A stretch of DNA of 54,617 bases. It comes from Flavobacteriaceae bacterium. Its GTDB lineage: Bacteria; Bacteroidota; Bacteroidia; Flavobacteriales; Flavobacteriaceae. A program made the translations under genes and the position numbers. The notes below the pieces were generated by a model that ran no database searches, had not been told where the DNA came from, and was given only the letters and a program-made list of their open reading frames with translations. The DNA is taken from assembly GCA_009926065.1 (NCBI GenBank), contig RFPP01000011.1, forward strand, positions 1 through 54,617. The letters are read 5' to 3'. Shown one piece after another: positions 27,605 through 36,689 of the stretch. Positions within the stretch are counted from its first letter, which is position 1, and each line of letters opens with the position of its first letter.

Positions 27605-28756
27605 TTAATTTCTACTTATAACCCTAATTGTATTTTTAACATTTTCGGCAATTTTTCGAGCTTCAACCATATTCTCATTTACAATAGTTACATGTCCCAT
27701 TTTTCTGAATGGACGTGTTTCTTTTTTTCCATAAATATGAGGCGTTACTCCATTCCATCCCATTATGGTTTCAATGTTTTCATAAACCACGTCGCCTGAA
27801 AATCCTTCTTCGCCAACCAAATTTACCATAATTCCATTAACTTTACTATGGGTATTTCCCAAGGGTAAATTAAGAATGGCTCGTAAATGGTTTTCAAATT
27901 GTGAGGTGTAACTTGCTTCGATGGTGTGATGTCCCGAATTATGTGGCCGAGGCGCAACTTCATTAACGATAATTTCGTCGTTTATAGTTTGAAACATTTC
28001 TACTGCTAAAAGTCCGACGTGATTGAATTTTTCAGAAACTTTTAATGCGATTTGTCTAGCTTTTTCAGCTACTTTATTCTCTATTCGCGCAGGGCAAATT
28101 ACATATTCAACTTGATTTGCCTCTGGATGAAATTCCATTTCAACAACGGGATAGGTTTTAATTTCTCCTGACACATTTCGACATACAATAACTGATAACT
28201 CATTTTTGAAAGGGATTATTTCTTCCGAAATACATTCAACATTGGGCAAATTATCTAAATCGGAAAGGGTTCGAATTATTTTTACTCCCATTCCGTCATA
28301 GCCAAATTCTGTGCACTTCCACACAAAGGGTAATTTTATGTTTTGAATATCCTCTTTAAGAGCTTCTAAATTTTCAAATCGTTGATAGGCTGCAGTAGGG
28401 ATTTTATTATTCGAATAAAAATCTTTTTGAATTCCTTTATTCTGAATTAATCGAAGTGTTTTTGGAGATGGAAAAACTTTAACTCCCTCATTTTCTAATT
28501 TTTCTAAAGCTTCTAGATTAACTAATTCAATTTCGAAAGTTAACAAATTTACTTGTTTTCCAAAATTATAAACGGTATCAAAGTCCATTAAATTACCTTG
28601 AAAAAATTTGTTACAAGCTATTTTACAAGGTGCTTCATTACTTGGGTCAAGAACGTAGGTTTGAATATCGAATTTTCGGGTATCGAACAACATCATTTTC
28701 CCTAACTGACCTCCGCCAAGGATTCCTAATTTAAAATCAGAAGAAAAATAATTCAT
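27605..28756 (-). CDS. purK: 5-(carboxyamino)imidazole ribonucleotide synthase
   Basis: A 383-residue ATP-grasp enzyme making N5-CAIR from AIR, bicarbonate and ATP. The N-terminal L-G-I-L-G-G-G-Q-L-G-K-M-M motif, the ATP-grasp lid W-K-C-T-E-F-G-Y-D-G-M-G-V-K, the E-E-I-I-P-F segment and the C-terminal E-V-A-P-R-P-H-N-S-G-H-H-T motif are diagnostic. It precedes purE as its pathway partner. The -7 box TATCTTTG lies 17 bp upstream. Confidence 0.97.
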   Translation of the reverse strand: MNYFSSDFKLGILGGGQLGKMMLFDTRKFDIQTYVLDPSNEAPCKIACNKFFQGNLMDFDTVYNFGKQVNLLTFEIELVNLEALEKLENEGVKVFPSPKTLRLIQNKGIQKDFYSNNKIPTAAYQRFENLEALKEDIQNIKLPFVWKCTEFGYDGMGVKIIRTLSDLDNLPNVECISEEIIPFKNELSVIVCRNVSGEIKTYPVVEMEFHPEANQVEYVICPARIENKVAEKARQIALKVSEKFNHVGLLAVEMFQTINDEIIVNEVAPRPHNSGHHTIEASYTSQFENHLRAILNLPLGNTHSKVNGIMVNLVGEEGFSGDVVYENIETIMGWNGVTPHIYGKKETRPFRKMGHVTIVNENMVEARKIAENVKNTIRVISRN

Positions 28757-28772
28757 TAAAATAAATTTTTCA

Positions 28773-28780
28773 CAAAGATA
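28773..28780 (-). promoter_or_regulatory. purK promoter, -7 box
   Basis: Minus-strand TATCTTTG (TAnnTTTG), 16 nt upstream of the purK ATG. No purine riboswitch fold is possible in such a short leader. Confidence 0.45.
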
Positions 28781-28818
28781 CTTTAAAAGAGTATAAATAA
28801 AAAGTTACGCTATTTAAT

Positions 28819-30465
28819 TTATCTACGAACAATTATTCTTTTGGTGAAACTACCATTATTAGTTTCAACTTTTAAGGTGTAAATTCCAGTTGCTAAATTT
28901 TGAACATCAATAGAATAACTATCTGAAGTCATTGGATTTCTGTAGGTAGCAACTAATTTACCATCCAAAGAATACACAGAAACTACATTTATAGAATTAT
29001 TAACTGAATTTATATTTACAGTTTCAACAGTTGGGTTTGGGTAAACTACAATATCACTTCTATTTGTAAAATCGTTTGTAGATAATGCAGAATTAGTATA
29101 ACAATTTGGCGGTACTACAAAATCAGTTCTTATCATATTACTAACTTTATTGTTTGCATAACCTTGATTTGTAGTGTTGTTATAAAAAGTTAAATCTAAA
29201 GTTTGATTACTTGCGCCAAACCAATCTTGAAGTATGGTGCTAAAAACGCGACGATAATCGTGCTGTACTGTTTGAACTTGATAATTATTTGCAAGTACCG
29301 CCTCGGAAAGATTAATATTTGTTCCTGAAACTCCAGGATTTATGGATTTTCCAAAAACAAACATCGGAGCAATTTCTCCGTGATCAGTTCCTAAATTACC
29401 GTTTTCTCCGGCTTTTCTTCCAAACTCAGAAAATGGTACTGCGATAACATCATCACCTAAATCCTGATTAATTAAATCGGTAATAAACGCATTTATAGAT
29501 TCTGAAACTTGTGTCAAAAGATTGGCATGCGTTCCCAAATGAGTAGTAGTATTTGAAGCAACTTGAATATCATGGGTATCAAAACCACCTATTTTCACTA
29601 AATATACCTTAGTTTGTAAACCTCCAGATATAAATTTCGCAACTGTTTTTAACTGATTAGCCAAACTTGTTGATGGATAAGTAACACCTGCTGAATTTAT
29701 TCCTCTATTAAATGCTGTTGAAATGCTTTGAGCATATAAATTTGTTTCAGCATCGCTGGCTAATATAAATCGGATTAAATCTCCGTATTCAGAATTAGGG
29801 ATTGAAGTTGGGGGTGCCCCTCCCAATCCATTTAAAACTGAGTAAAAACCAGCAGGATCTTGCCCATTTATATTTATTGACATTCCGTGTTCAACTTCTC
29901 CATGAAAACCTAAAGAGTTATCGCTACTACCTAATTGTATTCCTAAAGGAAAACTAGCGGTTAAGAAATTGCTATAATAATTTTCTAAAAATCTACCAAT
30001 CCAACCACTTTCGATATTGTTATTGGCAGAAGTTCCGTCACCACCGGTTAACCATAAATCGGTAGATTTAAAGTGTGATTTATCTTGAGAAGGATATCCA
30101 ACACCTTGAACTACTCTCATTAATCCTCGATCATACAAGCTTTTAAATCCAGTTAGTGCTGGGTGAAGGCCAATTTGATTTGCCAAAGGCAATGTAGTGT
30201 CTAAATTAATCACCCCGTTAGTTTGTCCTACATTATTTAATTTTATGTTTGGTCGCAAAGCTGCATAAGTATCATACTGATTTAAAGGAACTACCGTGTT
30301 CAAACCATCATTTGCACCAGATAATTGAACCAATACTATTTTTTTTGCATTCACATTTGGGCAAGTAGTCATTCCTGCCGATTTAAAAAGAGCAAATACT
30401 TCCGTTGGCAATAGCGATAATGCGGATGCGGATGCGGTTAACTGAATAAAGTTCCTTCTTTTCAT
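28819..30465 (-). CDS. DUF1501 family protein with Tat-like signal and T9SS type A sorting domain
   Basis: A 548-residue exported protein. The N-terminus K-R-R-N-F-I-Q-L followed by an alanine-rich hydrophobic stretch resembles a twin-arginine signal. The body is a DUF1501 domain, related to the sulfatase/alkaline-phosphatase fold, with V-Q-L-S-G-A-N-D-G-L-N, T-H-D and G-T-D-H-G segments as likely metal-site parts. The last 75 residues (from V-Y-P-N-P-T to F-T-K-R-I-I-V-R-R) are a type IX sorting domain, so the protein should be secreted to the surface. It follows the DUF1800 gene after 11 bp; the two families are commonly paired. Substrate and function are unknown. Confidence 0.88.
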   Translation of the reverse strand: MKRRNFIQLTASASALSLLPTEVFALFKSAGMTTCPNVNAKKIVLVQLSGANDGLNTVVPLNQYDTYAALRPNIKLNNVGQTNGVINLDTTLPLANQIGLHPALTGFKSLYDRGLMRVVQGVGYPSQDKSHFKSTDLWLTGGDGTSANNNIESGWIGRFLENYYSNFLTASFPLGIQLGSSDNSLGFHGEVEHGMSININGQDPAGFYSVLNGLGGAPPTSIPNSEYGDLIRFILASDAETNLYAQSISTAFNRGINSAGVTYPSTSLANQLKTVAKFISGGLQTKVYLVKIGGFDTHDIQVASNTTTHLGTHANLLTQVSESINAFITDLINQDLGDDVIAVPFSEFGRKAGENGNLGTDHGEIAPMFVFGKSINPGVSGTNINLSEAVLANNYQVQTVQHDYRRVFSTILQDWFGASNQTLDLTFYNNTTNQGYANNKVSNMIRTDFVVPPNCYTNSALSTNDFTNRSDIVVYPNPTVETVNINSVNNSINVVSVYSLDGKLVATYRNPMTSDSYSIDVQNLATGIYTLKVETNNGSFTKRIIVRR

Positions 30466-30476
30466 ATAAAATTGTT

Positions 30477-32123
30477 TTAAAACATTTGAGATTCAGGAGC
30501 TCTCAAAATATTTGTTACCAATAATTTCAATCTTGATTCTACAACAGTATTTACTCCGGTTGCCACATATTCATCCCAAGCGTTTGTCCAATAGAAATTT
30601 GCCATTCCTTGTAATAAAAAAGTACTCATAAAATAATTAACCCGATTAGTATCTGGATTTTGACCAAAAAGGGCATTACACAATTCCGAGGTTAAAATAA
30701 ATGGGTCACTTGGTACTGTAATAATATTTCCATATCTAACCACATTTGATATATTAATTTTGGAGATTATTGTTACATTTCCACTTATTCTATTAAACCC
30801 ATCCAACAAAGATTCTCCTAAACGATATCTTGAAATTAAATTGGATGCTGAGATCCAATTTTTATCATATCCTGGCGCTTGATGATATGCTGGATGACCG
30901 GCAACATTTTCAGGATTAAACAACATCATGTTAGAACCCATGAAAAAGCTATTGTATACAAAAAGGGTCCAAAATTGATAATAATAATTGTAGGCGCTGG
31001 TATTAGGATCTGAAATTGTAGCTTTTAAGAAAGTACAAATTTCAGAAAGCTGATTCAAAGGAGATTTTATCATTCCGCCAATGGTTTCATTGGTAGAATC
31101 GGAATCATCCAAATCATAAAAATGCTTACTTTCTAATAATTTTCTAATAATTGGAGCAATTTCATAACCATTATTATATAAATCTTGAGCTAACGGCGTA
31201 ATTATATCTGTCTCAACTTCAGGAGTAATGTTTCCTTTCACAAAATAAGTATACATTTTGCGACAAATATTTTTGGCAGTTGCTTGTTGGTTAAAAACCA
31301 TATTGACAAAATCATTTAACTCTGTGTCCATTCCTACATCATTTGTAGCTGCGGAAATAACGGTATTATTAAAGGCACTACTAAACGTTTTTGGACTAGT
31401 GTGATGTAATGAAAAAACATTATATCCCTTAGGCAAAGAGGTTTCTGGATCAATAACAGATCTATTACTCATTCTCCTAAAACCCGTTAAAACTCTGGCT
31501 GCTTGCACAACATCAGCTTCAGTATAAGTAGTATAATTTCCAACTCCTATCTGTGGTCCTTTACCGATGGTAAAGAGTTCAAAAAACTCTCTAGCATAAT
31601 TCTCATTTGGTGCCGTTTTTATATTGGAAGTGTTATTCAAATAATACAACATGTTATTATTCAATGTCATTTTTTTAGCTAGGGTTTTGTAATTCCCATA
31701 AGAATAAAATAATAGCAATCGGATGTAATCATAAAAATCGGTTGCGGATGACGAAGCATCTATTTCAGTGGTAAAACAAGTTGATAAAAAATGAGATAAT
31801 TTATATTTTAAATTAGGGCTGTTTATTGCATTGTACCACCACCAGCCTGCTACAATTGCGCCTTTTCTTGATTGACCAGCAAAAGATGTAGGCAAAGCGG
31901 TAGATTCTGTCCAAAAACCGTCCGGAGCAGTTGTTGGAATAGGATCATACGGCAAATTTACCAATGGAGCACTTGTTGAAAACAATAAATTTAATGCCTG
32001 ATTTGGTGTTAATAATGCATATTGATCTATTAAAGATCTTTGATATACAAAAGTAGCTCTCCTTAATAAATGCTTTGCATTTTTTTGTCCTAAAACACCG
32101 GTATGTTGGTCTAATGATGCCAT
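30477..32123 (-). CDS. DUF1800 family protein without a visible export signal
   Basis: A 548-residue DUF1800 protein. The N-terminal H-L-L-R-R-A-T-F motif is diagnostic, with later N-E-N-Y-A-R-E-F-F-E-L-F-T-I-G and D-V-V-Q-A-A-R-V-L-T-G-F. The first residues are polar (M-A-S-L-D-Q-H-T-G), and an in-frame TGA lies 21 nt upstream, so no signal peptide can be gained by moving the start. No T9SS tail is present. The downstream gene encodes its usual DUF1501 partner. The function of the family is not established; the tight pairing suggests a shared complex or a processing relation. Confidence 0.87.
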   Translation of the reverse strand: MASLDQHTGVLGQKNAKHLLRRATFVYQRSLIDQYALLTPNQALNLLFSTSAPLVNLPYDPIPTTAPDGFWTESTALPTSFAGQSRKGAIVAGWWWYNAINSPNLKYKLSHFLSTCFTTEIDASSSATDFYDYIRLLLFYSYGNYKTLAKKMTLNNNMLYYLNNTSNIKTAPNENYAREFFELFTIGKGPQIGVGNYTTYTEADVVQAARVLTGFRRMSNRSVIDPETSLPKGYNVFSLHHTSPKTFSSAFNNTVISAATNDVGMDTELNDFVNMVFNQQATAKNICRKMYTYFVKGNITPEVETDIITPLAQDLYNNGYEIAPIIRKLLESKHFYDLDDSDSTNETIGGMIKSPLNQLSEICTFLKATISDPNTSAYNYYYQFWTLFVYNSFFMGSNMMLFNPENVAGHPAYHQAPGYDKNWISASNLISRYRLGESLLDGFNRISGNVTIISKINISNVVRYGNIITVPSDPFILTSELCNALFGQNPDTNRVNYFMSTFLLQGMANFYWTNAWDEYVATGVNTVVESRLKLLVTNILRAPESQMF

Positions 32124-32153
32124 AGCAAATTGATATTTATATCACTTTGACAT

Positions 32154-32161
32154 CAAAAATA
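32154..32161 (-). promoter_or_regulatory. Promoter -7 box of the DUF1800-DUF1501 operon
   Basis: Minus-strand TATTTTTG (TAnnTTTG), 30 nt before the DUF1800 ATG. No paired -33 element was identified. Confidence 0.4.
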
Positions 32162-32262
32162 CAAATTAGTTTAAAAGTTTTTAACATATTATAGTAGAAA
32201 TTATTAAAATTTCTGTTTTTTAATTATTTTGTTTCAGAAAATAAAAAATTGTCACATTATGA

Positions 32263-32290
32263 TTTGTAAAATGTGAATTCTATATCTTTG
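32263..32290 (+). promoter_or_regulatory. hpt-adk-obg operon promoter
   Basis: TTTG at 32263-32266, then TATCTTTG at 32283-32290 with 16 bp between, followed 22 bp later by the hpt TTG start. It fits the Bacteroidota -33/-7 pattern with a slightly short spacer. Confidence 0.55.
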
Positions 32291-32312
32291 CAGCTTAAAA
32301 AAACATAGAAAA

Positions 32313-32840
32313 TTGATTCAACTACACGATAAGCAATTTATTCCATTTATTTCTGCTGAAGAGATAGATTTTGCAATTGCATCAATGGCGTCTCAAGTAG
32401 AGGCTGATTTTGCTGATGAAATTCCTATTTTTATTGGTGTTTTAAACGGTTCCTTCATGGTTGTTTCTGATTTTATGAAACATTATAAAAAACCTTGTGA
32501 AGTTAGTTTTATCAAATTAGCCTCATACCATGGAACTTCTTCAACAAATCAAGTAAAACAATTAATAGGTCTAAACCAAGATTTAACTGGAAGAACGGTA
32601 ATTGTAATTGAAGATATAGTAGACACAGGAAATACCGTAGCAGAATTGAAAGTGTTATTTAAAAAACAAAATGTGAAACATTTTAAAATTGCTACATTAT
32701 TTTTCAAACCAGAAGCCTATAAAAAAGATTTGAAGATAGATTACATTGGAATTCGAATTCCAAATAAATTCATCGTCGGTTATGGATTAGACTATGATGG
32801 TTTAGGAAGAAATTTATCAGAAGTTTATCAATTAAAATAA
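32313..32840 (+). CDS. hpt: Hypoxanthine phosphoribosyltransferase (TTG start)
   Basis: A 175-residue type I phosphoribosyltransferase salvaging hypoxanthine (and probably guanine) with PRPP. The PRPP loop is E-D-I-V-D-T-G-N-T at 100-108, preceded by the G-V-L-N-G-S-F flexible-loop region at about 42-48. The C-terminal D-Y-I-G-I-R-I-P-N-K-F-I-V-G-Y-G-L-D contains the purine-binding segment. The start is the TTG at 32313; the next in-frame ATG is past residue 20 and would remove conserved residues. It is followed by adk after 32 bp and obg after another 32 bp. Confidence 0.94.
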   Translation: MIQLHDKQFIPFISAEEIDFAIASMASQVEADFADEIPIFIGVLNGSFMVVSDFMKHYKKPCEVSFIKLASYHGTSSTNQVKQLIGLNQDLTGRTVIVIEDIVDTGNTVAELKVLFKKQNVKHFKIATLFFKPEAYKKDLKIDYIGIRIPNKFIVGYGLDYDGLGRNLSEVYQLK

Positions 32841-32872
32841 AAAAAAACTACAAATACAACAAACATTTAATC

Positions 32873-33445
32873 ATGATTAACATTGTCTTATTTGGAAAGC
32901 CAGGGGCTGGAAAGGGAACCCAAGCAGAATTTTTAAAAGAAAAATACAATCTAACTCATTTATCAACTGGTGATATATTTAGATACAACATTAAAAACGA
33001 AACTGACTTAGGTAAATTAGCCAAAAGTTACATGGATAAAGGAGATTTAGTTCCTGATGAAGTAACCATAAAAATGTTAGAAGATACTGTCGAAAAAAAT
33101 CTAAATACTGAGGGGTTTTTGTTTGATGGATTTCCAAGAACTATAGCACAAGCGAAGGCATTAGATGATTTTTTAGCTAACAAAAATTGGAATATCACTG
33201 CTACGATTTCATTGGAAGCAAATGACGAAATATTAATTAAAAGACTCTTAGAAAGAGGAAAAACAAGTGGACGCGTTGACGATCAAGATGAAGAAAAAAT
33301 TCGAAATCGTTATCTAGAATATAATGAAAAAACTGCTCCTTTAATTAACTTTTACAGTAATCAAAATAAATTTTATGCTGTAAATGGAATTGGTTCTATT
33401 GAGGAAATTACTCAAAGATTAAGCACTGTAATTGATAAATTATAA
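32873..33445 (+). CDS. adk: Adenylate kinase
   Basis: A 190-residue short-form adenylate kinase (no long zinc-type LID). The P-loop is G-K-P-G-A-G-K-G-T at 8-16. The AMP site includes H-L-S-T-G-D-I-F-R, then G-F-P-R-T and the LID segment [10 protein letters not shown]. It interconverts AMP, ADP and ATP and is essential. It lies in the hpt-adk-obg operon, a grouping of nucleotide-related housekeeping genes. Confidence 0.97.
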   Translation: MINIVLFGKPGAGKGTQAEFLKEKYNLTHLSTGDIFRYNIKNETDLGKLAKSYMDKGDLVPDEVTIKMLEDTVEKNLNTEGFLFDGFPRTIAQAKALDDFLANKNWNITATISLEANDEILIKRLLERGKTSGRVDDQDEEKIRNRYLEYNEKTAPLINFYSNQNKFYAVNGIGSIEEITQRLSTVIDKL

Positions 33446-33477
33446 CTTTATATTACTACCTATTTATAATAAAAAAA

Positions 33478-34512
33478 ATGACTGAAGGAAATTTCGTAGA
33501 TTACGTAAAAATATATGTTTCCTCTGGTAAAGGCGGAAAGGGTTCTACCCATTTGCATAGAGAAAAATTTATTGAAAAAGGTGGCCCTGATGGTGGAGAT
33601 GGTGGTCGAGGAGGACACGTATATCTTGTTGGAAACAAAAGCCTTTGGACATTATTTCATTTAAAATTTACCAAACATATAAAAGCCGGTCATGGTGGAG
33701 ACGGAGGTTCTGATAGAAGTACTGGTGCAGATGGTGAAGATAAATATATCGAGGTACCACTAGGAACGGTAGTTCGTGATAAAGAAACCAACGAAATATT
33801 ATTCGAAATTACTGAACACGGCGAGAAAAAAATAGTAGCTGTTGGAGGTAAAGGCGGTTTAGGAAACTGGCATTTTAGAAGCTCTACAAATCAAACGCCT
33901 AGGTATTCTCAACCTGGTTTACCTTCTACTGAAATTGATATTATTTTAGAATTAAAAGTCCTTGCTGATGTAGGATTGGTAGGTTTTCCCAATGCTGGAA
34001 AATCGACTTTGCTTTCTGTTTTAACCTCAGCAAAACCAAAAATTGCCGATTACCCGTTTACCACTTTAAAGCCAAATCTTGGAATTGTGGCATACCGTGA
34101 TTTTCAATCGTTTGTAATTGCTGATATCCCGGGAATTATAGAAGGTGCGGCTGAAGGAAAAGGATTGGGCCATTACTTTTTACGTCACATCGAAAGAAAT
34201 TCAACGTTGTTGTTTTTAATCCCTGTTGACACTCCAAATATTAAGGAAGAATATAATATTTTAGTTAATGAATTGACAAAATACAATCCCGAAATGTTGG
34301 ACAAAGAACGCATCGTTGTGATTTCAAAATGCGATATGTTGGACGACGAACTTAAAGCCGAGCTAAAAACTGAATTGGATAAAGAGTTTGCAGGAACCCC
34401 CTATTTGTTCATTTCATCCGTTGCACAACAAGGACTAACGGAGTTAAAAGACAAACTTTGGAACATGCTAAATAGGGAGGATGACGTTCCTGAAAACAGT
34501 CATAACCTATAA
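33478..34512 (+). CDS. obgE: Obg/CgtA GTPase
   Basis: A 344-residue essential ribosome-assembly GTPase. The glycine-rich OBG domain occupies residues 1-158 ([13 protein letters not shown]). The G domain has G1 G-F-P-N-A-G-K-S at 169-176, G3 D-I-P-G-I-I-E-G-A and G4 S-K-C-D. The C-terminal extension of some homologues is absent. It is the last gene of the hpt-adk operon, ahead of a strong terminator. Confidence 0.97.
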   Translation: MTEGNFVDYVKIYVSSGKGGKGSTHLHREKFIEKGGPDGGDGGRGGHVYLVGNKSLWTLFHLKFTKHIKAGHGGDGGSDRSTGADGEDKYIEVPLGTVVRDKETNEILFEITEHGEKKIVAVGGKGGLGNWHFRSSTNQTPRYSQPGLPSTEIDIILELKVLADVGLVGFPNAGKSTLLSVLTSAKPKIADYPFTTLKPNLGIVAYRDFQSFVIADIPGIIEGAAEGKGLGHYFLRHIERNSTLLFLIPVDTPNIKEEYNILVNELTKYNPEMLDKERIVVISKCDMLDDELKAELKTELDKEFAGTPYLFISSVAQQGLTELKDKLWNMLNREDDVPENSHNL

Positions 34513-34516
34513 ATTA

Positions 34517-34544
34517 AAAAGCCATCTAAGGATGGCTTTTTTTT
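34517..34544 (+). terminator. Terminator of the hpt-adk-obg operon
   Basis: Perfect 10-bp stem AAAAGCCATC / GATGGCTTTT with a TAAG tetraloop and a T run, 5 bp after the obg stop. Confidence 0.92.
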
Positions 34545-34545
34545 A

Positions 34546-35535
34546 TTATTCATTAAAAGTATCAAACAAATATTGCAGTGTTTTAGGAATATCGTTGGCC
34601 TCAATTTTTGGATATACAATTTTACCATTCAGCCAATTTTCAATTTCAACATGAAAGTGATCCCCCACTTTACTTAGTACCGGAATTCCCAATAATTTCA
34701 AGGCCGCAGCATTACATTCTTGTTCGTAATGGTTTTGAATAGGAATGCTAAGTACCTTTTTATTTAAGTACAATGCTTCAGCTGGAGTTTCAAATCCACC
34801 TCCAGTTATAATTCCATGACTAGAAATTAAACTATCATTGAAAAGCTTTTGGTTTACCGGAAAATACGAGATATTCCCAATGGTATATTGTTCTTTAACA
34901 TCGCCTAAAAACCAATGAAATTGAACGTCGCACACTTTATTAAAAGCGGTTTGCAAACACTCTTTATCAAAAGAAGGCAGGTAAACAGAAATGTGTTTTA
35001 AGTCGGTGGGAGTAGCATTTACAATATCCTCTTTAATAATAGGAGGATGAATAAAAGTATCGTATTCTTTAAAATGTAGTCCAATATATTTATTTGCAGG
35101 AGCATATTTTTGCAAAACCAACTCCCCCATTAAGTTATTATTTTCTGACCGCGGGGTCAACTTCGATTTAAAACTTGCCTGGTGTCCAAACTGAACCGAT
35201 TTCACATTTTGAAGTCTTGCTGCCAAGGCCGTAACCGAATCAAAATCGTTAATTACTACGTCGTAGTTCGATAATGGAAGTGACTTTGCATCTCGATACA
35301 TTTGTACAGGGTTGATGTTTTTAGCAGTTTCCCAATAATCCAAACCACCACATTTGGTGTAATGCAAACTACAACCTTTACTTTTATATTTTATTGGAAT
35401 ATCAACATTCAGACTGGCATTGTTACCACTCATAAAAAAGTCGACTGTGCCAAATTTTTTCAAATAGGGATACAACTGAACCGCCCTACTTATATGACCG
35501 TTGCCCGTTGCTTGTATTGCGTAGAATATTTTCAT
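34546..35535 (-). CDS. GT-B fold glycosyltransferase-like protein (MJ1255 / TIGR00661-like family)
   Basis: A 329-residue protein with the look of a GT28-like enzyme. The N-terminal A-T-G-N-G-H-I-S-R-A loop resembles the acceptor-binding loop of MurG-type enzymes, and the C-terminal half has I-I-T-G-G-G-F-E-T-P-A-E-A-L as the nucleotide-sugar site, followed by P-I-Q-N-H-Y-E-Q. No membrane segments. The acceptor is unknown. It lies 18 bp downstream of the LpxH-like phosphoesterase on the same strand, so a role in envelope glycolipid synthesis is possible but inferred only from position. Confidence 0.78.
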   Translation of the reverse strand: MKIFYAIQATGNGHISRAVQLYPYLKKFGTVDFFMSGNNASLNVDIPIKYKSKGCSLHYTKCGGLDYWETAKNINPVQMYRDAKSLPLSNYDVVINDFDSVTALAARLQNVKSVQFGHQASFKSKLTPRSENNNLMGELVLQKYAPANKYIGLHFKEYDTFIHPPIIKEDIVNATPTDLKHISVYLPSFDKECLQTAFNKVCDVQFHWFLGDVKEQYTIGNISYFPVNQKLFNDSLISSHGIITGGGFETPAEALYLNKKVLSIPIQNHYEQECNAAALKLLGIPVLSKVGDHFHVEIENWLNGKIVYPKIEANDIPKTLQYLFDTFNE

Positions 35536-35553
35536 TTGTAAATTAAATCTAAA

Positions 35554-36369
35554 TTAGGAGAGGATTTTTGAAGCATAATCTTCAGGAACTAATTCTTCGT
35601 TTGCTTCAGAATTTAGGTAATGTTCCTTTTTGTATTCATAAATGCTCCATTCAGCATTTTTATATTCTAATGCGGTAAGGTTTTCCACCCAATCGCCACT
35701 GTTTAAATACAAAACCGATCCGTTTTCGTTGCTGACAAATCTCATTTGAGGTTTATGAATGTGACCACAAACTACATAATCGTACTTTTTATCGATGGCA
35801 ATTTCTGCTGCTGTAACTTCAAAATTGGTAATAAACGAAACTGCTTTTTTAACGCTGTCTTTCACTTTCTTGGAGAAACTTCGCTTTTCTTTTCCCAATA
35901 ATACCATTATCCAATTCAAGAAACTATTGATTAATATCAATAAATCGTAACCTTTCCCACCTATTTTTGCTAATATTTTTGCATATCCTTGTGTGGATGA
36001 ATCGAATACATCACCATGGAAAATCCATGCTTTTTTCCCATCTAATTCTAGAACTAGTTTGTCAACCAATTCGAATTTGCCCAAAATTAAATCAGAATAT
36101 TTTCGCAATACTTCATCGTGATTTCCGGTGATGTAAATTAATCGAGTACCGTTGGCCGACATTTTAATAATGTGTCGTAAAACATTCATGTGTGCAGGCG
36201 GAAAATAACTTTTCGAAAAGTTCCACATGTCAATGATATCGCCGTTTAGAACTAAAGTTTTTGGTTGAATAGATTTTAAATATTGGAGTAATTCGGTAGC
36301 TTGACATCCGTAGGTTCCGAGGTGAACGTCACTTATTACTACTAATGGAATTTTTATTTTATTTTTCAT
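35554..36369 (-). CDS. LpxH-like metallophosphoesterase (UDP-2,3-diacylglucosamine diphosphatase family)
   Basis: A 271-residue calcineurin-type phosphoesterase. Metal-site motifs: D-V-H-L-G-T near residue 14, N-G-D-I-I-D-M-W-N near 43, I-T-G-N-H-D-E near 80, H-G-D-V-F-D near 110, and C-G-H-I-H-K-P near 200. The W-N and H-K-P features resemble the LpxH group, which hydrolyses UDP-diacylglucosamine in lipid A synthesis. An Ala/Lys-rich amphipathic stretch around 140-165 may associate with the membrane. The ATG at 36369 is chosen over an in-frame TTG five codons upstream. Co-oriented with the GT-B gene. Confidence 0.85.
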   Translation of the reverse strand: MKNKIKIPLVVISDVHLGTYGCQATELLQYLKSIQPKTLVLNGDIIDMWNFSKSYFPPAHMNVLRHIIKMSANGTRLIYITGNHDEVLRKYSDLILGKFELVDKLVLELDGKKAWIFHGDVFDSSTQGYAKILAKIGGKGYDLLILINSFLNWIMVLLGKEKRSFSKKVKDSVKKAVSFITNFEVTAAEIAIDKKYDYVVCGHIHKPQMRFVSNENGSVLYLNSGDWVENLTALEYKNAEWSIYEYKKEHYLNSEANEELVPEDYASKILS

Positions 36370-36384
36370 TTTTAGTTTTGACAA

Positions 36385-36660
36385 AATTCCTATTGTCGTG
36401 TTAATTTATCGTGCTTTTTATTTTATCATAAGGTTATTTGTTTTTGCAAAAGTTAATAAATTGAGAAGTTAAATTTGGGCGTGCCCTCGTTCATTGCATT
36501 TCGAGCAAAGAAGTAATTTCGCGTTAAACTCGGTCGGGCTGTTCGCTAAAATCTCTGTTGCACTTTGTTCCACAGAGGATTTTCACTACCATCCCTCACG
36601 CGAATGATAAATACAATATTCCTGCTATGAACTTTATAACTTGTTTACGTTGTATTTTGT
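36385..36660. other. Intergenic region carrying a dispersed repeat
   Basis: No gene. About 90 bp of AT-rich sequence is followed by the GC-richer repeat described separately, then the toxin promoter. The base composition of the repeat differs from the surroundings. Confidence 0.6.
36477..36604. repeat. Dispersed GC-richer repeat, copy 1
   Basis: Starts with the palindrome GGGCGTGCCC, continues CTCGTT, then TAAACTCGGTCGGGCTG at 36525-36541, and an imperfect inverted stretch (AAAATCTCTG against CAGAGGATTTT). The first two blocks recur with the same 46-47 bp spacing at 54545-54617. It sits immediately upstream of the toxin-antitoxin genes. Confidence 0.75.
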
Positions 36661-36679
36661 AACTTTTAAGTTACCTTTG
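36652..36679 (+). promoter_or_regulatory. Promoter of the toxin-antitoxin pair
   Basis: TACCTTTG at 36672-36679 matches TAnnTTTG exactly, and a TTG lies about 20 bp upstream. The first toxin codon is 10 bp after the box, so the leader would be very short. Confidence 0.5.
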
Positions 36680-36689
36680 TAAAAGGAAA

